Source: Acidobacteriota bacterium (GTDB lineage Bacteria; Acidobacteriota; Vicinamibacteria; Vicinamibacterales; Fen-181). From it: a stretch of 24,188 bases of DNA. The stretch spans positions 1 to 24,188 of the forward strand of contig JAJXZZ010000003.1 in assembly GCA_021779795.1 (NCBI GenBank), written 5' to 3'. Shown here one piece after another: positions 6,378 to 12,080 of this stretch. The first letter of the stretch is position 1, and every line of letters begins with the position of its first letter. The translations under genes were made by a program, and so were the position numbers. A model generated the notes under the pieces. It did not search any database and was not told where the DNA came from. It saw nothing but the letters and a program-made list of their open reading frames with translations.

Positions 6378-7658
6378 TCAGTTCGTCGGCGCAGCCACGC
6401 CGCGAATCTCCATCGCCGCGTCCCACACGCGACGAAACGTCACATCCTCGGGCGCGATCCCCTTGGTCGCGCTGTACAGCGCCTTGGCGAACTCGCTCGC
6501 TTCCAGCGCCTCGTGGTAGTGCAGGTACCGGCGGTCGAATTCGCCGAGGCGCACCCGATCCAGCGCGTCCACGTCCTTCAGCAAGCGAGCGAGCTGGAGG
6601 TGTGGGATCGGGACGTGGACCAGTTCGTCGTCGGTGCAGTGCGCCACGACGGCTGACCGGATCGCCGGGTAGTCCTCGTCCCGCACACCGCCGCGCGTGA
6701 ACAGCGCCCGCACGTCGGGACGGTCGGCCAGTCGTCGCCACGCCGCCTCGCCGTGGTTCGGGTCGGCCTCGTCGTTCAGCCGCGCCAAGTCGTGCAGGTA
6801 GACCGCCGCCCAGAGGCGCGGCCCCTCGTCGCTCAGGCCGGTGGCAGCGATGAGCCGGAAGGCATGGACCATCACCCGTGCCACATGCGCCGGCCCGTGG
6901 ACGGCGGTCGCGTTCCAAAAGAGCGAGGCGGGCGGGATGATCTCCTCGTCGCTCACGGTCACCAGCGCCCGGACGGCGGCGGCGCTCGCCATGTCCGGCC
7001 CCAACGTGGCGGCGGTTTCGGCGGTGCGTTGCTCGGCGGCGCGCCGGTCACTCGGGAGCTGGTGGAGGATCGGCCGTCCGAGAATCTGGCCCGCCACGAC
7101 GAACGGCTGCGCGTCAGGCGGCGGCTCCAGGGGTTCCACCGACAGGACGCGAGGGCGCTTCGTGATGATCTCCAGCGGACGCCGCCCGCCGTGCTCGTTG
7201 ATCTTCACAGCGACGATGGCCGTCTTGTCGATCTCGGCCGTCACCAGCCGGGGCCGGTGCGCGCTAAACCACGCCTCAAATGGCACCCGCGTCGCCCACA
7301 CCCGATCAGGCGTCCACGAGAACGACACCTCGTTGAGACCGGCCTCCGCGCCTCGGTAGGCGGTGACCATGGCCGGGAGCGCGTCGAGCGCGGCGCGCTC
7401 CTTCGCCGTCATCATCAGGTCGCACCGCCCATCGGGGAGGAGCGGCTCCAGCTTTGCGCGGTGAATGCCGATGGGGCCGCCGATCCAGACCTCGCCCAGC
7501 ACACGAAGGAACGCCTCGCGCTCCACGCCCCTCGCGTCGGCCACACGCGCCAGGAGCGTGCCGATCCGGTCGTTCTTCAGCCCCGCCGCGACGGCCCAGG
7601 CCAACTCTCGCTCCGTCAACTGTGGGAGGCCGGCGTCGGTCTGCCAGTAGTAGGGCAC
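6378..7658 (-). CDS. HD-domain phosphohydrolase fused to a possible ADP-ribosyltransferase-like domain
   Basis: The 426-aa product starts at GTG one base after the upstream stop (TGAcGTG), with CAGGA as ribosome site. The C-terminal half (about 245-395) is an HD domain: HGPAH (254-258), HD (289-290), HGE (302-304), H340 and KDVDALD (361-367) supply the expected metal ligands. HD enzymes hydrolyse nucleotides or phosphomonoesters. The middle (about 96-180) has YRG (101-103), FSWT (113-116) and PLEIITKRPRVLSVEPL (161-177), in the order Arg, Ser/Thr, Glu of R-S-E ADP-ribosyltransferases. That reading is by eye and unproven; the catalytic Glu would be E163 and the usual second Glu/Gln is missing. 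The N-terminal 95 residues are helical. No signal peptide. Substrate unknown. Confidence 0.75.
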   Translation of the reverse strand: MPYYWQTDAGLPQLTERELAWAVAAGLKNDRIGTLLARVADARGVEREAFLRVLGEVWIGGPIGIHRAKLEPLLPDGRCDLMMTAKERAALDALPAMVTAYRGAEAGLNEVSFSWTPDRVWATRVPFEAWFSAHRPRLVTAEIDKTAIVAVKINEHGGRRPLEIITKRPRVLSVEPLEPPPDAQPFVVAGQILGRPILHQLPSDRRAAEQRTAETAATLGPDMASAAAVRALVTVSDEEIIPPASLFWNATAVHGPAHVARVMVHAFRLIAATGLSDEGPRLWAAVYLHDLARLNDEADPNHGEAAWRRLADRPDVRALFTRGGVRDEDYPAIRSAVVAHCTDDELVHVPIPHLQLARLLKDVDALDRVRLGEFDRRYLHYHEALEASEFAKALYSATKGIAPEDVTFRRVWDAAMEIRGVAAPTN

Positions 7659-7659
7659 G

Positions 7660-7890
7660 TCAGTCCTGCTCGGCGTTGAGGATCGTCTCGATGACTTCGA
7701 GCCGGCCGGCGAGCTGGAGCCGCTCGGCGATCAGCCCGTCAGCCGTGTCCAAGTCGCCCGCCTTCAGCGCCGCCACGATGCGGCGGGTCACCAACTCGAT
7801 CCCGGCCCTCGTCTCAAGGGCCAGCCTCTCCGTGGGCGGGATGCTCGGGATCAGCTCCGGGTGGGCCAGCAAGTACTCCACGTTGATCAC
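7660..7890 (-). CDS. Small helical protein of unknown function (76 aa)
   Basis: Two GTG codons could start this gene. The one at 7896 overlaps the GGAGG ribosome site itself, whereas the one at 7890 has GGAGG at 5-nt spacing, so 7890 is chosen. The product begins with INVEYLLAHPELI and continues as amphipathic helices rich in Leu, Ala and Glu (VTRRIVAALKAGDLDTADGL). No family is recognised. It is followed after one base by the HD-domain gene, so it may be a partner or chaperone of that protein. This is inferred from spacing only. Confidence 0.6.
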   Translation of the reverse strand: MINVEYLLAHPELIPSIPPTERLALETRAGIELVTRRIVAALKAGDLDTADGLIAERLQLAGRLEVIETILNAEQD

Positions 7891-8014
7891 GGTCACCTCC
7901 TCGCCGCCTCAGCGGCCCTTTACGGCCCGCCGACCCTCGGTCGGGCCAATCTTCGTCCGCGTCGCCGTTCGCCTCGCCCTGGTCAGCGTGGCCAGCCGGC
8001 CAGCGTTTCCACCG

Positions 8015-8209
8015 TCACCGCTCGCGCGTCGCCTCGATCACGGTGGTCACCGCGTCGGCCACGCGCGCCGCCCACTGGCGCTCGTCCGGCGTCACCGCGC
8101 GCTGTTCGCCGTAGCGCCGGACGCGGATCGCCAGCCGGATCGCGCTGTTCCTGATCGCCAGCTTGCCCTTGACGCGCGTGTTGACGAAGCGGCCGTCTAG
8201 TTCGCGCAC
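8015..8209 (-). CDS. Small basic protein of unknown function (64 aa)
   Basis: Start GTG with GGAGG at 7 nt, overlapping the end of the replication-like gene by 13 nt. The product is basic (VKGKLAIRNSAIRLAIRVRR), with a helical C-terminus (RQWAARVADAVTTVIEATRER). No family is recognised. A stretch of 124 nt without a visible gene follows before the next start at 7890. Confidence 0.55.
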   Translation of the reverse strand: MRELDGRFVNTRVKGKLAIRNSAIRLAIRVRRYGEQRAVTPDERQWAARVADAVTTVIEATRER

Positions 8210-8862
8210 GACGCCGCCTCCGCTGCCGCCCCTCGCCGCTCGCGCTGTTCCATCACAAAGGTCGTGACGCAGGTGTCGTAGTCAGCGCACGGCGGTTGAT
8301 GAGGGCAACGACCGAAGGCGCGTCGTCTCGTCTCCTCAGCCTGCTTTCGCTCCTTCCGGGTGATCTGCCCTCGGCGACTGCCACGACCGCCCCCCTCGCC
8401 CCGCGAGGGGGGTTGGGGGGTATGTTCTTGTTCGTTGGTCGGAGGTCGGAGGTCGGAGTTCCCTTCGGTACAAACGGTGTGCGTAACGGAGTGCGTAACG
8501 GGGTCTGTAACGCCGTTACGCTTGTCCCGGTGACGACGCACACGTTCCCGAAGCCGGGCGCGTCCTGCCTGGACTTCGGCCCGCGAGTCGTTCCAGTCCA
8601 GCCAGCCGTGGATCAGGTAGTGATCGCCCTTGTCTTCGAGTAGACCGGCCGAGTAACCCATCGGGATCTCGGTCAGCTCAGCGAGCAACCGTGGCGTGCT
8701 GCGCGCACTCAGCGCCGGTAGCGCGGCCCTCTTGCTGATGATGCCGTCCGTGAGCTGCTCGGCGGCGTAGGCGAGCATCGCGAGCCAGAGCCGGAAGGCG
8801 GCGTCGCTGAGGCCGGCGATCTTCGGGTGACGAATGAAGCCGGAGTGCAACGAGACGTTCAC
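8197..8862 (-). CDS. Phage-type replication protein (initiator-like, 221 aa)
   Basis: The GTG start overlaps the upstream HTH gene by four bases (GTGA). Residues 5-95 (HSGFIRHPKIAGLSDAAFRL, then a helical DNA-binding-like region and LIHGWLDWNDSRAEV) resemble the N-terminal domain of replication-module proteins of phages and integrative elements. A basic helix follows (RARLRERVRRHRDKRNG, 101-117), then a Pro/Gly/Arg-rich linker, and a Cys/His cluster near the C-terminus (CPHQPPCADYDTC, 186-198) that could bind zinc. The linker-coding DNA carries tandem repeats at 8438-8520, as lambda-type initiator genes carry their origin. The family call comes from overall pattern, not from a catalytic motif. 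Position after HTH genes and before small genes fits a replication module. Confidence 0.6.
   Translation of the reverse strand: MNVSLHSGFIRHPKIAGLSDAAFRLWLAMLAYAAEQLTDGIISKRAALPALSARSTPRLLAELTEIPMGYSAGLLEDKGDHYLIHGWLDWNDSRAEVQAGRARLRERVRRHRDKRNGVTDPVTHSVTHTVCTEGNSDLRPPTNEQEHTPQPPSRGEGGGRGSRRGQITRKERKQAEETRRRAFGRCPHQPPCADYDTCVTTFVMEQRERRGAAAEAASCAN
8438..8520. repeat. Iteron-like repeats inside the replication gene (putative origin)
   Basis: Two repeat sets lie within the linker region of the replication-like gene. Three perfect tandem copies of GTCGGAG occupy 8438-8458. Three 12-bp units ending in GTAACG occupy 8477-8488, 8489-8500 and 8501-8512; the first two differ at one base. The last unit is followed by the inverted copy CGTTAC at 8514-8519, giving a perfect 6-bp inverted repeat around one base. 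Between and beside them the sequence is locally less GC-rich. Direct repeats in an initiator gene suggest an origin bound by the encoded protein; a purely coding explanation (Val-Thr-His repeats) remains possible. Confidence 0.5.
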
Positions 8863-9050
8863 CGTCGCCCCCGGTCCACGCGATGCGCGTTCAGCCAGGC
8901 GTCGAGGTCCGCGACTGCGTACCGGATGGTCCGGCCGAGCCTGACGAACGCCGGGCCGTGGCCTTCGCGGCGCGCGCGTCGCAGGTACGGGCGCGACATC
9001 GCGACGTAGGCGGCGGCGTCCTTCTCGGACAGCGCGGCGGGCGGAGTCAT
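8859..9050 (-). CDS. Helix-turn-helix DNA-binding protein, excisionase/AlpA-like (63 aa)
   Basis: The sequence LSEKDAAAYVAMSRPYLRRA is a MerR-type winged-helix start (sensor helix, turn, recognition helix), followed by GPAFVRLGRTIRYAVADLDAWL, the wing pattern of the helix-turn-helix 17/AlpA family. Such small proteins act as excisionases or as regulators of integrase and replication genes in integrative elements. The ATG overlaps the stop of the preceding HTH gene by four bases (ATGA), and its own stop overlaps the replication gene start (GTGA), so the three are translationally coupled. Confidence 0.82.
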   Translation of the reverse strand: MTPPAALSEKDAAAYVAMSRPYLRRARREGHGPAFVRLGRTIRYAVADLDAWLNAHRVDRGRR

Positions 9051-9220
9051 CGCAGCCCCCGCGCCTGCAAGTACCTTTGAACCTCGACGGCGGTGAACAG
9101 CCGCTCGCGCCCGCAGACGGCGACCGGCACGATACGGCCGGCGTTCGACAACCGCCGGACCTGTTCACGGGAGAGGTCCGCGAACTTGGCGACTTCACCT
9201 GTGGAGAGAAGTTTCAACAT
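9047..9220 (-). CDS. Helix-turn-helix DNA-binding protein, MerR/excisionase type (57 aa)
   Basis: The product MLKLLSTGEVAKFADLSREQ continues VRRLSNAGRIVPVAVCGRER and ends with a helix (LFTAVEVQRYLQARG). This is the MerR/excisionase winged-helix pattern: STGEVAK, DLSREQVRRLSNAG, then the wing. The ATG at 9220 has GAGGA at 7 nt; a longer form from 9262 is possible but would pass through an inverted repeat. It is the first gene after a 103-nt gap in the string, so it probably heads a separate transcript. With the adjacent 63-aa HTH gene, one may be the excisionase and the other a regulator; the sequence does not say which. Confidence 0.8.
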   Translation of the reverse strand: MLKLLSTGEVAKFADLSREQVRRLSNAGRIVPVAVCGRERLFTAVEVQRYLQARGLR

Positions 9221-9232
9221 GTGGCCATCCTC

Positions 9233-9259
9233 AGAGTGCGCCAACGCACAGCGCACTCT
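9233..9259. promoter_or_regulatory. Inverted repeat upstream of the HTH genes, candidate operator
   Basis: A perfect 9-bp inverted repeat (AGAGTGCGC at 9233-9241, GCGCACTCT at 9251-9259) with a 9-nt spacer lies immediately upstream of the ribosome site of the 57-aa HTH gene, in the only sizeable gap of the upstream part of the string. It could be an operator for one of the HTH proteins or an RNA hairpin limiting read-through. The gap (9221-9323) shows no gene. Confidence 0.45.
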
Positions 9260-9323
9260 CATTAGGCCAGAGGCGAGATCGGCTTACCAGGCAGTCAGGT
9301 GGCAGAGTTCGGCGGAACTACGG

Positions 9324-9848
9324 TCAGCGTCGCGGTCCAAGGGCGCGCCTCACCGCTCGCTCCGAGATGGGCCGCTTACGATCACCCTGCCTGACCGTGA
9401 CCGCGACACCGGACGGTGTGTCCTTCGCGCCCACGGTCTGAGCGAGCGCAAGGTACGGCTTGCCGATGTTCGTCAGGTTGCGCTCATAGGCCCACCGTAG
9501 CAGTGCGTCTCGCCGCGCGTGGTGGGAGATCGCAAAGACGTTGGTTCCGCGCGTGGATGGAAACTCTAGCGCGTTGAGGAGCGCGGCGTGGATCTCGCCA
9601 TCTCGTGGGGGCTGTTCGGTCAGCAGCAGGAACTTGAGCGCCACACGCCGCAGATAGTTGAAAACCTCGGGCGGGGCGTCCTGTCCTTTCAGGAGCAGGT
9701 CTTCCCACGGTGAAAGAGGATCTGGCAGAGCGTCGTGGTCCTTCAGCGGGACGCTCGCAAGCAAAGCCTCGCAAGGCGTCAGGGAACGACTCGGAGCAGC
9801 GTTCCGTTTCGTGGTTGTCCCGCGCGCCTTCTCGGTCCGCTTGGCCAT
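9324..9848 (-). CDS. Element-encoded protein of unknown function (174 aa)
   Basis: No family is recognised. The ATG at 9848 overlaps the preceding stop by one base (TGATG). The N-terminus is basic and probably disordered (AKRTEKARGTTTKRNAAPSR). A helical middle follows (PPEVFNYLRRVALKFLLLTE, then DGEIHAALLNALE). The C-terminus ends KRPISERAVRRALGPRR, basic and like the end of an HTH or a DNA-binding tail. There is no signal peptide. Its placement between the integrase block and the HTH genes suggests a role in element maintenance or regulation, which is inference from position alone. Confidence 0.62.
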   Translation of the reverse strand: MAKRTEKARGTTTKRNAAPSRSLTPCEALLASVPLKDHDALPDPLSPWEDLLLKGQDAPPEVFNYLRRVALKFLLLTEQPPRDGEIHAALLNALEFPSTRGTNVFAISHHARRDALLRWAYERNLTNIGKPYLALAQTVGAKDTPSGVAVTVRQGDRKRPISERAVRRALGPRR

Positions 9849-10054
9849 CACCGGCCCCCCTTCTTCACCGTCGCTGGTCGGGCGATAGCCCGCACGACGC
9901 GGGACATTGTGCGGTGTGGGATGAAGATGAGATCGTCGCCCTGCGACAGAAACACCCCGCCGTGTTCGACGCTGTGCTCGACCACGATGTCAGCCATTCG
10001 GTCCGTGTGACGCCGGTCTACTCGAATGACGGTCTTCGGCGTTGCGAGTGTCAT
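9848..10054 (-). CDS. Small protein of unknown function (68 aa)
   Basis: Its ATG lies 5 nt after the integrase stop, with GGGGTGA upstream, and its stop overlaps the start of the 174-aa gene. The product (MTLATPKTVIRVDRRHTDRM, then VEHSVEHGGVFLSQGDDLIF) looks like a compact beta-rich fold ending in a basic helix (SRVVRAIARPATVKKGGR). No family is recognised. It is co-transcribed with the integrase on spacing grounds. Confidence 0.6.
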   Translation of the reverse strand: MTLATPKTVIRVDRRHTDRMADIVVEHSVEHGGVFLSQGDDLIFIPHRTMSRVVRAIARPATVKKGGR

Positions 10055-10059
10055 GCGTG

Positions 10060-11322
10060 TCACCCCAGCTTCGCGACGGCGGCGACGAGATTCTCGTTGC
10101 TGAGATGCGCGTATCGCTGCGTCATCAGCGTGGACTTGTGGCCGAGCACTTGACTGACGACGAAAAGGTCCGTGCCTTGCTGGACCATCCGGCTCGCGGC
10201 GTGGTGGCGTAGGTCGTGGAACCGGAAGCCCTTGATCTGCGCGTCCTTCAGCAGCGCCGTGAACGCCGTCTTGACCGACTGGATCGCCTTGCCTCGGTCG
10301 CCGGGAAACACTAACGCGGCGGCGTCCGGGTGCTCGGGCTTCCACTTGTTCAGCGCGGCGAGTGCGGTCGCGTTGAGCGGTACGCGCCGTGTGTGGCCCG
10401 TCTTCGCCGTCGTCCCGCGAATCGTGAGCATCCTCGCCACGAGATCCACGTCGGCCCATCGGAGGCCGAGCAGTTCACCACGCCTCGCGCCTGTGTTCAT
10501 CGCGAGCACGACGAGCGGCTGGATGTGATCGACGTACTGGTCGGCGGGGAAGTCTGGGACCGGCTTGAAGCCGCGCGCCTTGCGCCACTCGTTGAAGCGG
10601 GCGCGCGCCTCGCGGTGGTCGGTCTCGCGGGCGTCGAGTGCTGCCAGGAGACGCTTCTCCTCCGCGTCGCTGAGGTAGCGGACGCGAGCGAACTTGTCCA
10701 CGCTCGTGACCTTGACGGATTTTAGCGGGTGCCGTCCCGGCATCGCGCCCCAGTCGAGGGCGCGGCTCAAGACACCTTTCAGCGCCGCGATCTCGCGATT
10801 GGTCGTGCTGGCCGTGATGCCGTCCTTGTGGCGCTTCGTGCGCCACGCCTCGACGGCGAACGCGGTGATCTCGGTGAGGCGCTTGTCGAGCAGCGTAGGA
10901 AAGGCACGCAGGACGCGGTCAACGGTCGCGTGGCCATCGCGATGCTTGGCAACCGCCCACTCCTTGAACGGCCCTTCTAAGAACGTGCGGAGGCTCGCGG
11001 CCCTCTTGCGCCGTTTCTCGGCGATGGGGTCTTGCCCCTTCGCGTCCTCGCCGAGCCGGGCCTTCGCCTCTGTCCGAGCATCCTCGACGGTCAGCTTGCT
11101 GGTCGGCGCGAGCACCATCACCCGGCCGCGCCCGAAGGACACCGCAAACGCCGCTTTCCCGGTCGCGTAGACGCGCACGAGGAGGCCGGGCTGTCCGGTG
11201 TCGCGAATGTCGAACGCGCGACCGGGCTGGATCTTGTGGACCACTCGCGCGGCGTCGCGGATCTCGTAGCCTCGGTACGGCTTGATCCGGGCGATCACGT
11301 CCTCGGTGAGCTTGACCTTCAT
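10060..11322 (-). CDS. int: Tyrosine recombinase (integrase) of the tRNA-Lys element
   Basis: The 420-aa product has the full phage-integrase layout. An N-terminal DUF4102-like arm-binding region (about 1-95) includes GQPGLLVRVYATGKAAFAVS and LTVEDARTEAKARLG. A SAM-like core-binding domain spans about 110-205. The catalytic domain has R280 (TGARRGELLGLRW), K307, H369-x-x-R372 (HDLRHH), H395 (LGHKS) and nucleophile Y404 (TQRYAHLS). The ATG at 11322 has GGAGG at 6 nt; the frame extends further upstream, but that part is non-homologous and includes the arm repeat. It lies 180 bp from attR and heads the minus-strand gene string. It should catalyse integration between the circular element and the tRNA-Lys 3' end, and excision with a directionality factor. 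Confidence 0.96.
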   Translation of the reverse strand: MKVKLTEDVIARIKPYRGYEIRDAARVVHKIQPGRAFDIRDTGQPGLLVRVYATGKAAFAVSFGRGRVMVLAPTSKLTVEDARTEAKARLGEDAKGQDPIAEKRRKRAASLRTFLEGPFKEWAVAKHRDGHATVDRVLRAFPTLLDKRLTEITAFAVEAWRTKRHKDGITASTTNREIAALKGVLSRALDWGAMPGRHPLKSVKVTSVDKFARVRYLSDAEEKRLLAALDARETDHREARARFNEWRKARGFKPVPDFPADQYVDHIQPLVVLAMNTGARRGELLGLRWADVDLVARMLTIRGTTAKTGHTRRVPLNATALAALNKWKPEHPDAAALVFPGDRGKAIQSVKTAFTALLKDAQIKGFRFHDLRHHAASRMVQQGTDLFVVSQVLGHKSTLMTQRYAHLSNENLVAAVAKLG

Positions 11323-11338
11323 GAGTGTCCTCCGGTAC

Positions 11339-11360
11339 CAAGAGTGCGGTACGTATGCAG
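11339..11360 (+). repeat. Arm-type direct repeat, integrase side
   Basis: Second copy of the 22-bp repeat (CAAGAGTGCGGTACGTATGC at its start), 21 of 22 identical to 3201-3222 and in the same orientation. It lies between the integrase promoter candidate and the integrase ribosome site, so binding here could also repress the gene. Confidence 0.6.
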
Positions 11361-11394
11361 TTCGGTCCGACTCACGAACACCACACGAGATACA

Positions 11395-11403
11395 AGTATA
11401 GCA
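11395..11403 (-). promoter_or_regulatory. Candidate extended -10 promoter of the integrase gene
   Basis: On the minus strand TGC is followed by TATACT, an extended -10 match with five of six bases of TATAAT. It is about 73 nt upstream of the integrase ATG at 11322. The -35 region is weak (CTTATT at 16 nt). The surrounding 11361-11501 is the least GC-rich part of the element. Confidence 0.45.
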
Positions 11404-11501
11404 GTTCGCCTCTCGAAATAAGCCCGTAAACATTGGCTAAAGCAGAGGTGTGAAGGGGGGCGAGGCGATCTGGTCAGGATCGGGAGAGACCCCGGAAATT
11501 G

Positions 11502-11549
11502 GCACTTTTAATGCGGTGGTCGTGGGTTCGATCCCCACCCGGCTCACCA
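11502..11549 (+). repeat. attR: 48-bp copy of the tRNA-Lys 3' end
   Basis: Exact duplicate of 3087-3134, running from the anticodon stem through CCA. The 5' half of the tRNA is absent before it, so this is not a functional tRNA gene. It marks the right end of the element; host sequence resumes at 11550. Confidence 0.93.
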
Positions 11550-11713
11550 CGCCAATTTCAGGCAGACCAGCCACGTAGATACAGGGCTCCTTTCGGTTGC
11601 GCTGCGCGCCCGGAATCGTCGGACTCGTGTCCCACTCTGCGACGCCGGTTGCGGTTGAGTTGGCCCTCGTCGCCCGATGGAATCCGCCACGTCATCTCGT
11701 CGCGGGGGGCTGC

Positions 11714-12004
11714 ATGTCAAGACGGTTTCGGCGGGGCGCGGTCAGCCTGCTGGTCGCGTGTGCGGCACTGCAGTTCGGCGGAGTGTCACACCTGCGCGTC
11801 CCGGCGACCGACCTCGACGACGGTCTTCGTGCCGCACGACCAGGGGAAGCCGAAGTAGCGCCCGCCCGAACCGAGGCCGGCATCGACGGCCGCTCGCCGA
11901 TGCCGGCCTCGAACTTTCCGTCGCAGACACCCGTCAGTCCAGTGCAGGCGCGTGCCGGGCCGTTTGACACCCGGCGAGCCCACGCCGTAGTGTGGACGGA
12001 TTGA
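11714..12004 (+). CDS. Possible small secreted protein (96 aa), doubtful
   Basis: The frame begins MSRRFRRGAVSLLVACAALQ, a credible signal peptide (Arg-rich start, hydrophobic core), and continues as a low-complexity acidic and Pro-rich sequence without recognisable domain. A G-run precedes the ATG. Against it, the DNA contains a strong inverted repeat (11873-11910), and the frame may simply reflect high GC. It is the only candidate in the 11550-12080 gap between the element and the M13 peptidase gene; 11550-11713 shows nothing else. Confidence 0.3.
   Translation: MSRRFRRGAVSLLVACAALQFGGVSHLRVPATDLDDGLRAARPGEAEVAPARTEAGIDGRSPMPASNFPSQTPVSPVQARAGPFDTRRAHAVVWTD
11873..11910. repeat. Perfect 13-bp inverted repeat upstream of the M13 peptidase gene
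   Basis: GAGGCCGGCATCG at 11873-11885 is exactly complementary to 11898-11910, with a 12-nt loop. It would form a very stable hairpin in RNA or a cruciform. No U-tract follows. It could be a terminator for transcription leaving the element or a leader structure, 170 nt upstream of the peptidase start. Confidence 0.55.
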
Positions 12005-12080
12005 CCCGCGCCTCGTGTTCGGCCGGAGCGATGGGGCCCCGCCCCGCCCGCCAGGGCCGAAGACCAACTGGAGGACGACA

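Larger units (their letters stand above)
3087..11549. mobile_element. Integrative element of about 8.4 kb inserted in tRNA-Lys
   Basis: It is bounded by the 48-bp tRNA-Lys repeats at 3087-3134 and 11502-11549; one unit is 8415 bp. It carries a tyrosine recombinase beside the distal site, two short HTH proteins of the excisionase/AlpA kind, a phage-replication-like gene with internal repeats, a DUF5681-like gene, an HD-domain protein, a HIRAN protein and several small unknowns. Almost all genes lie on the minus strand with overlapping or near-contiguous ends; only the HIRAN gene is on the plus strand. No structural phage gene, large terminase, relaxase or type IV secretion gene is visible. It resembles phage-satellite-like or small replicating integrative elements more than a prophage. 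Boundaries are firm; the class is inferred. Confidence 0.9.

Noticed and set aside
8438..8520. CRISPR array
   Set aside because: The repeats are 7 and 12 bp and directly tandem, with no unique spacers and no cas genes nearby.
3135..11501. Ordinary complete prophage
   Set aside because: No capsid, portal, tail, large terminase, holin or lysin is recognisable among the translated genes.
11501..11549. Second tRNA-Lys gene
   Set aside because: Only the 3' 48 bp are present; acceptor 5' strand and D arm are missing, so it is the attR copy, not a gene.
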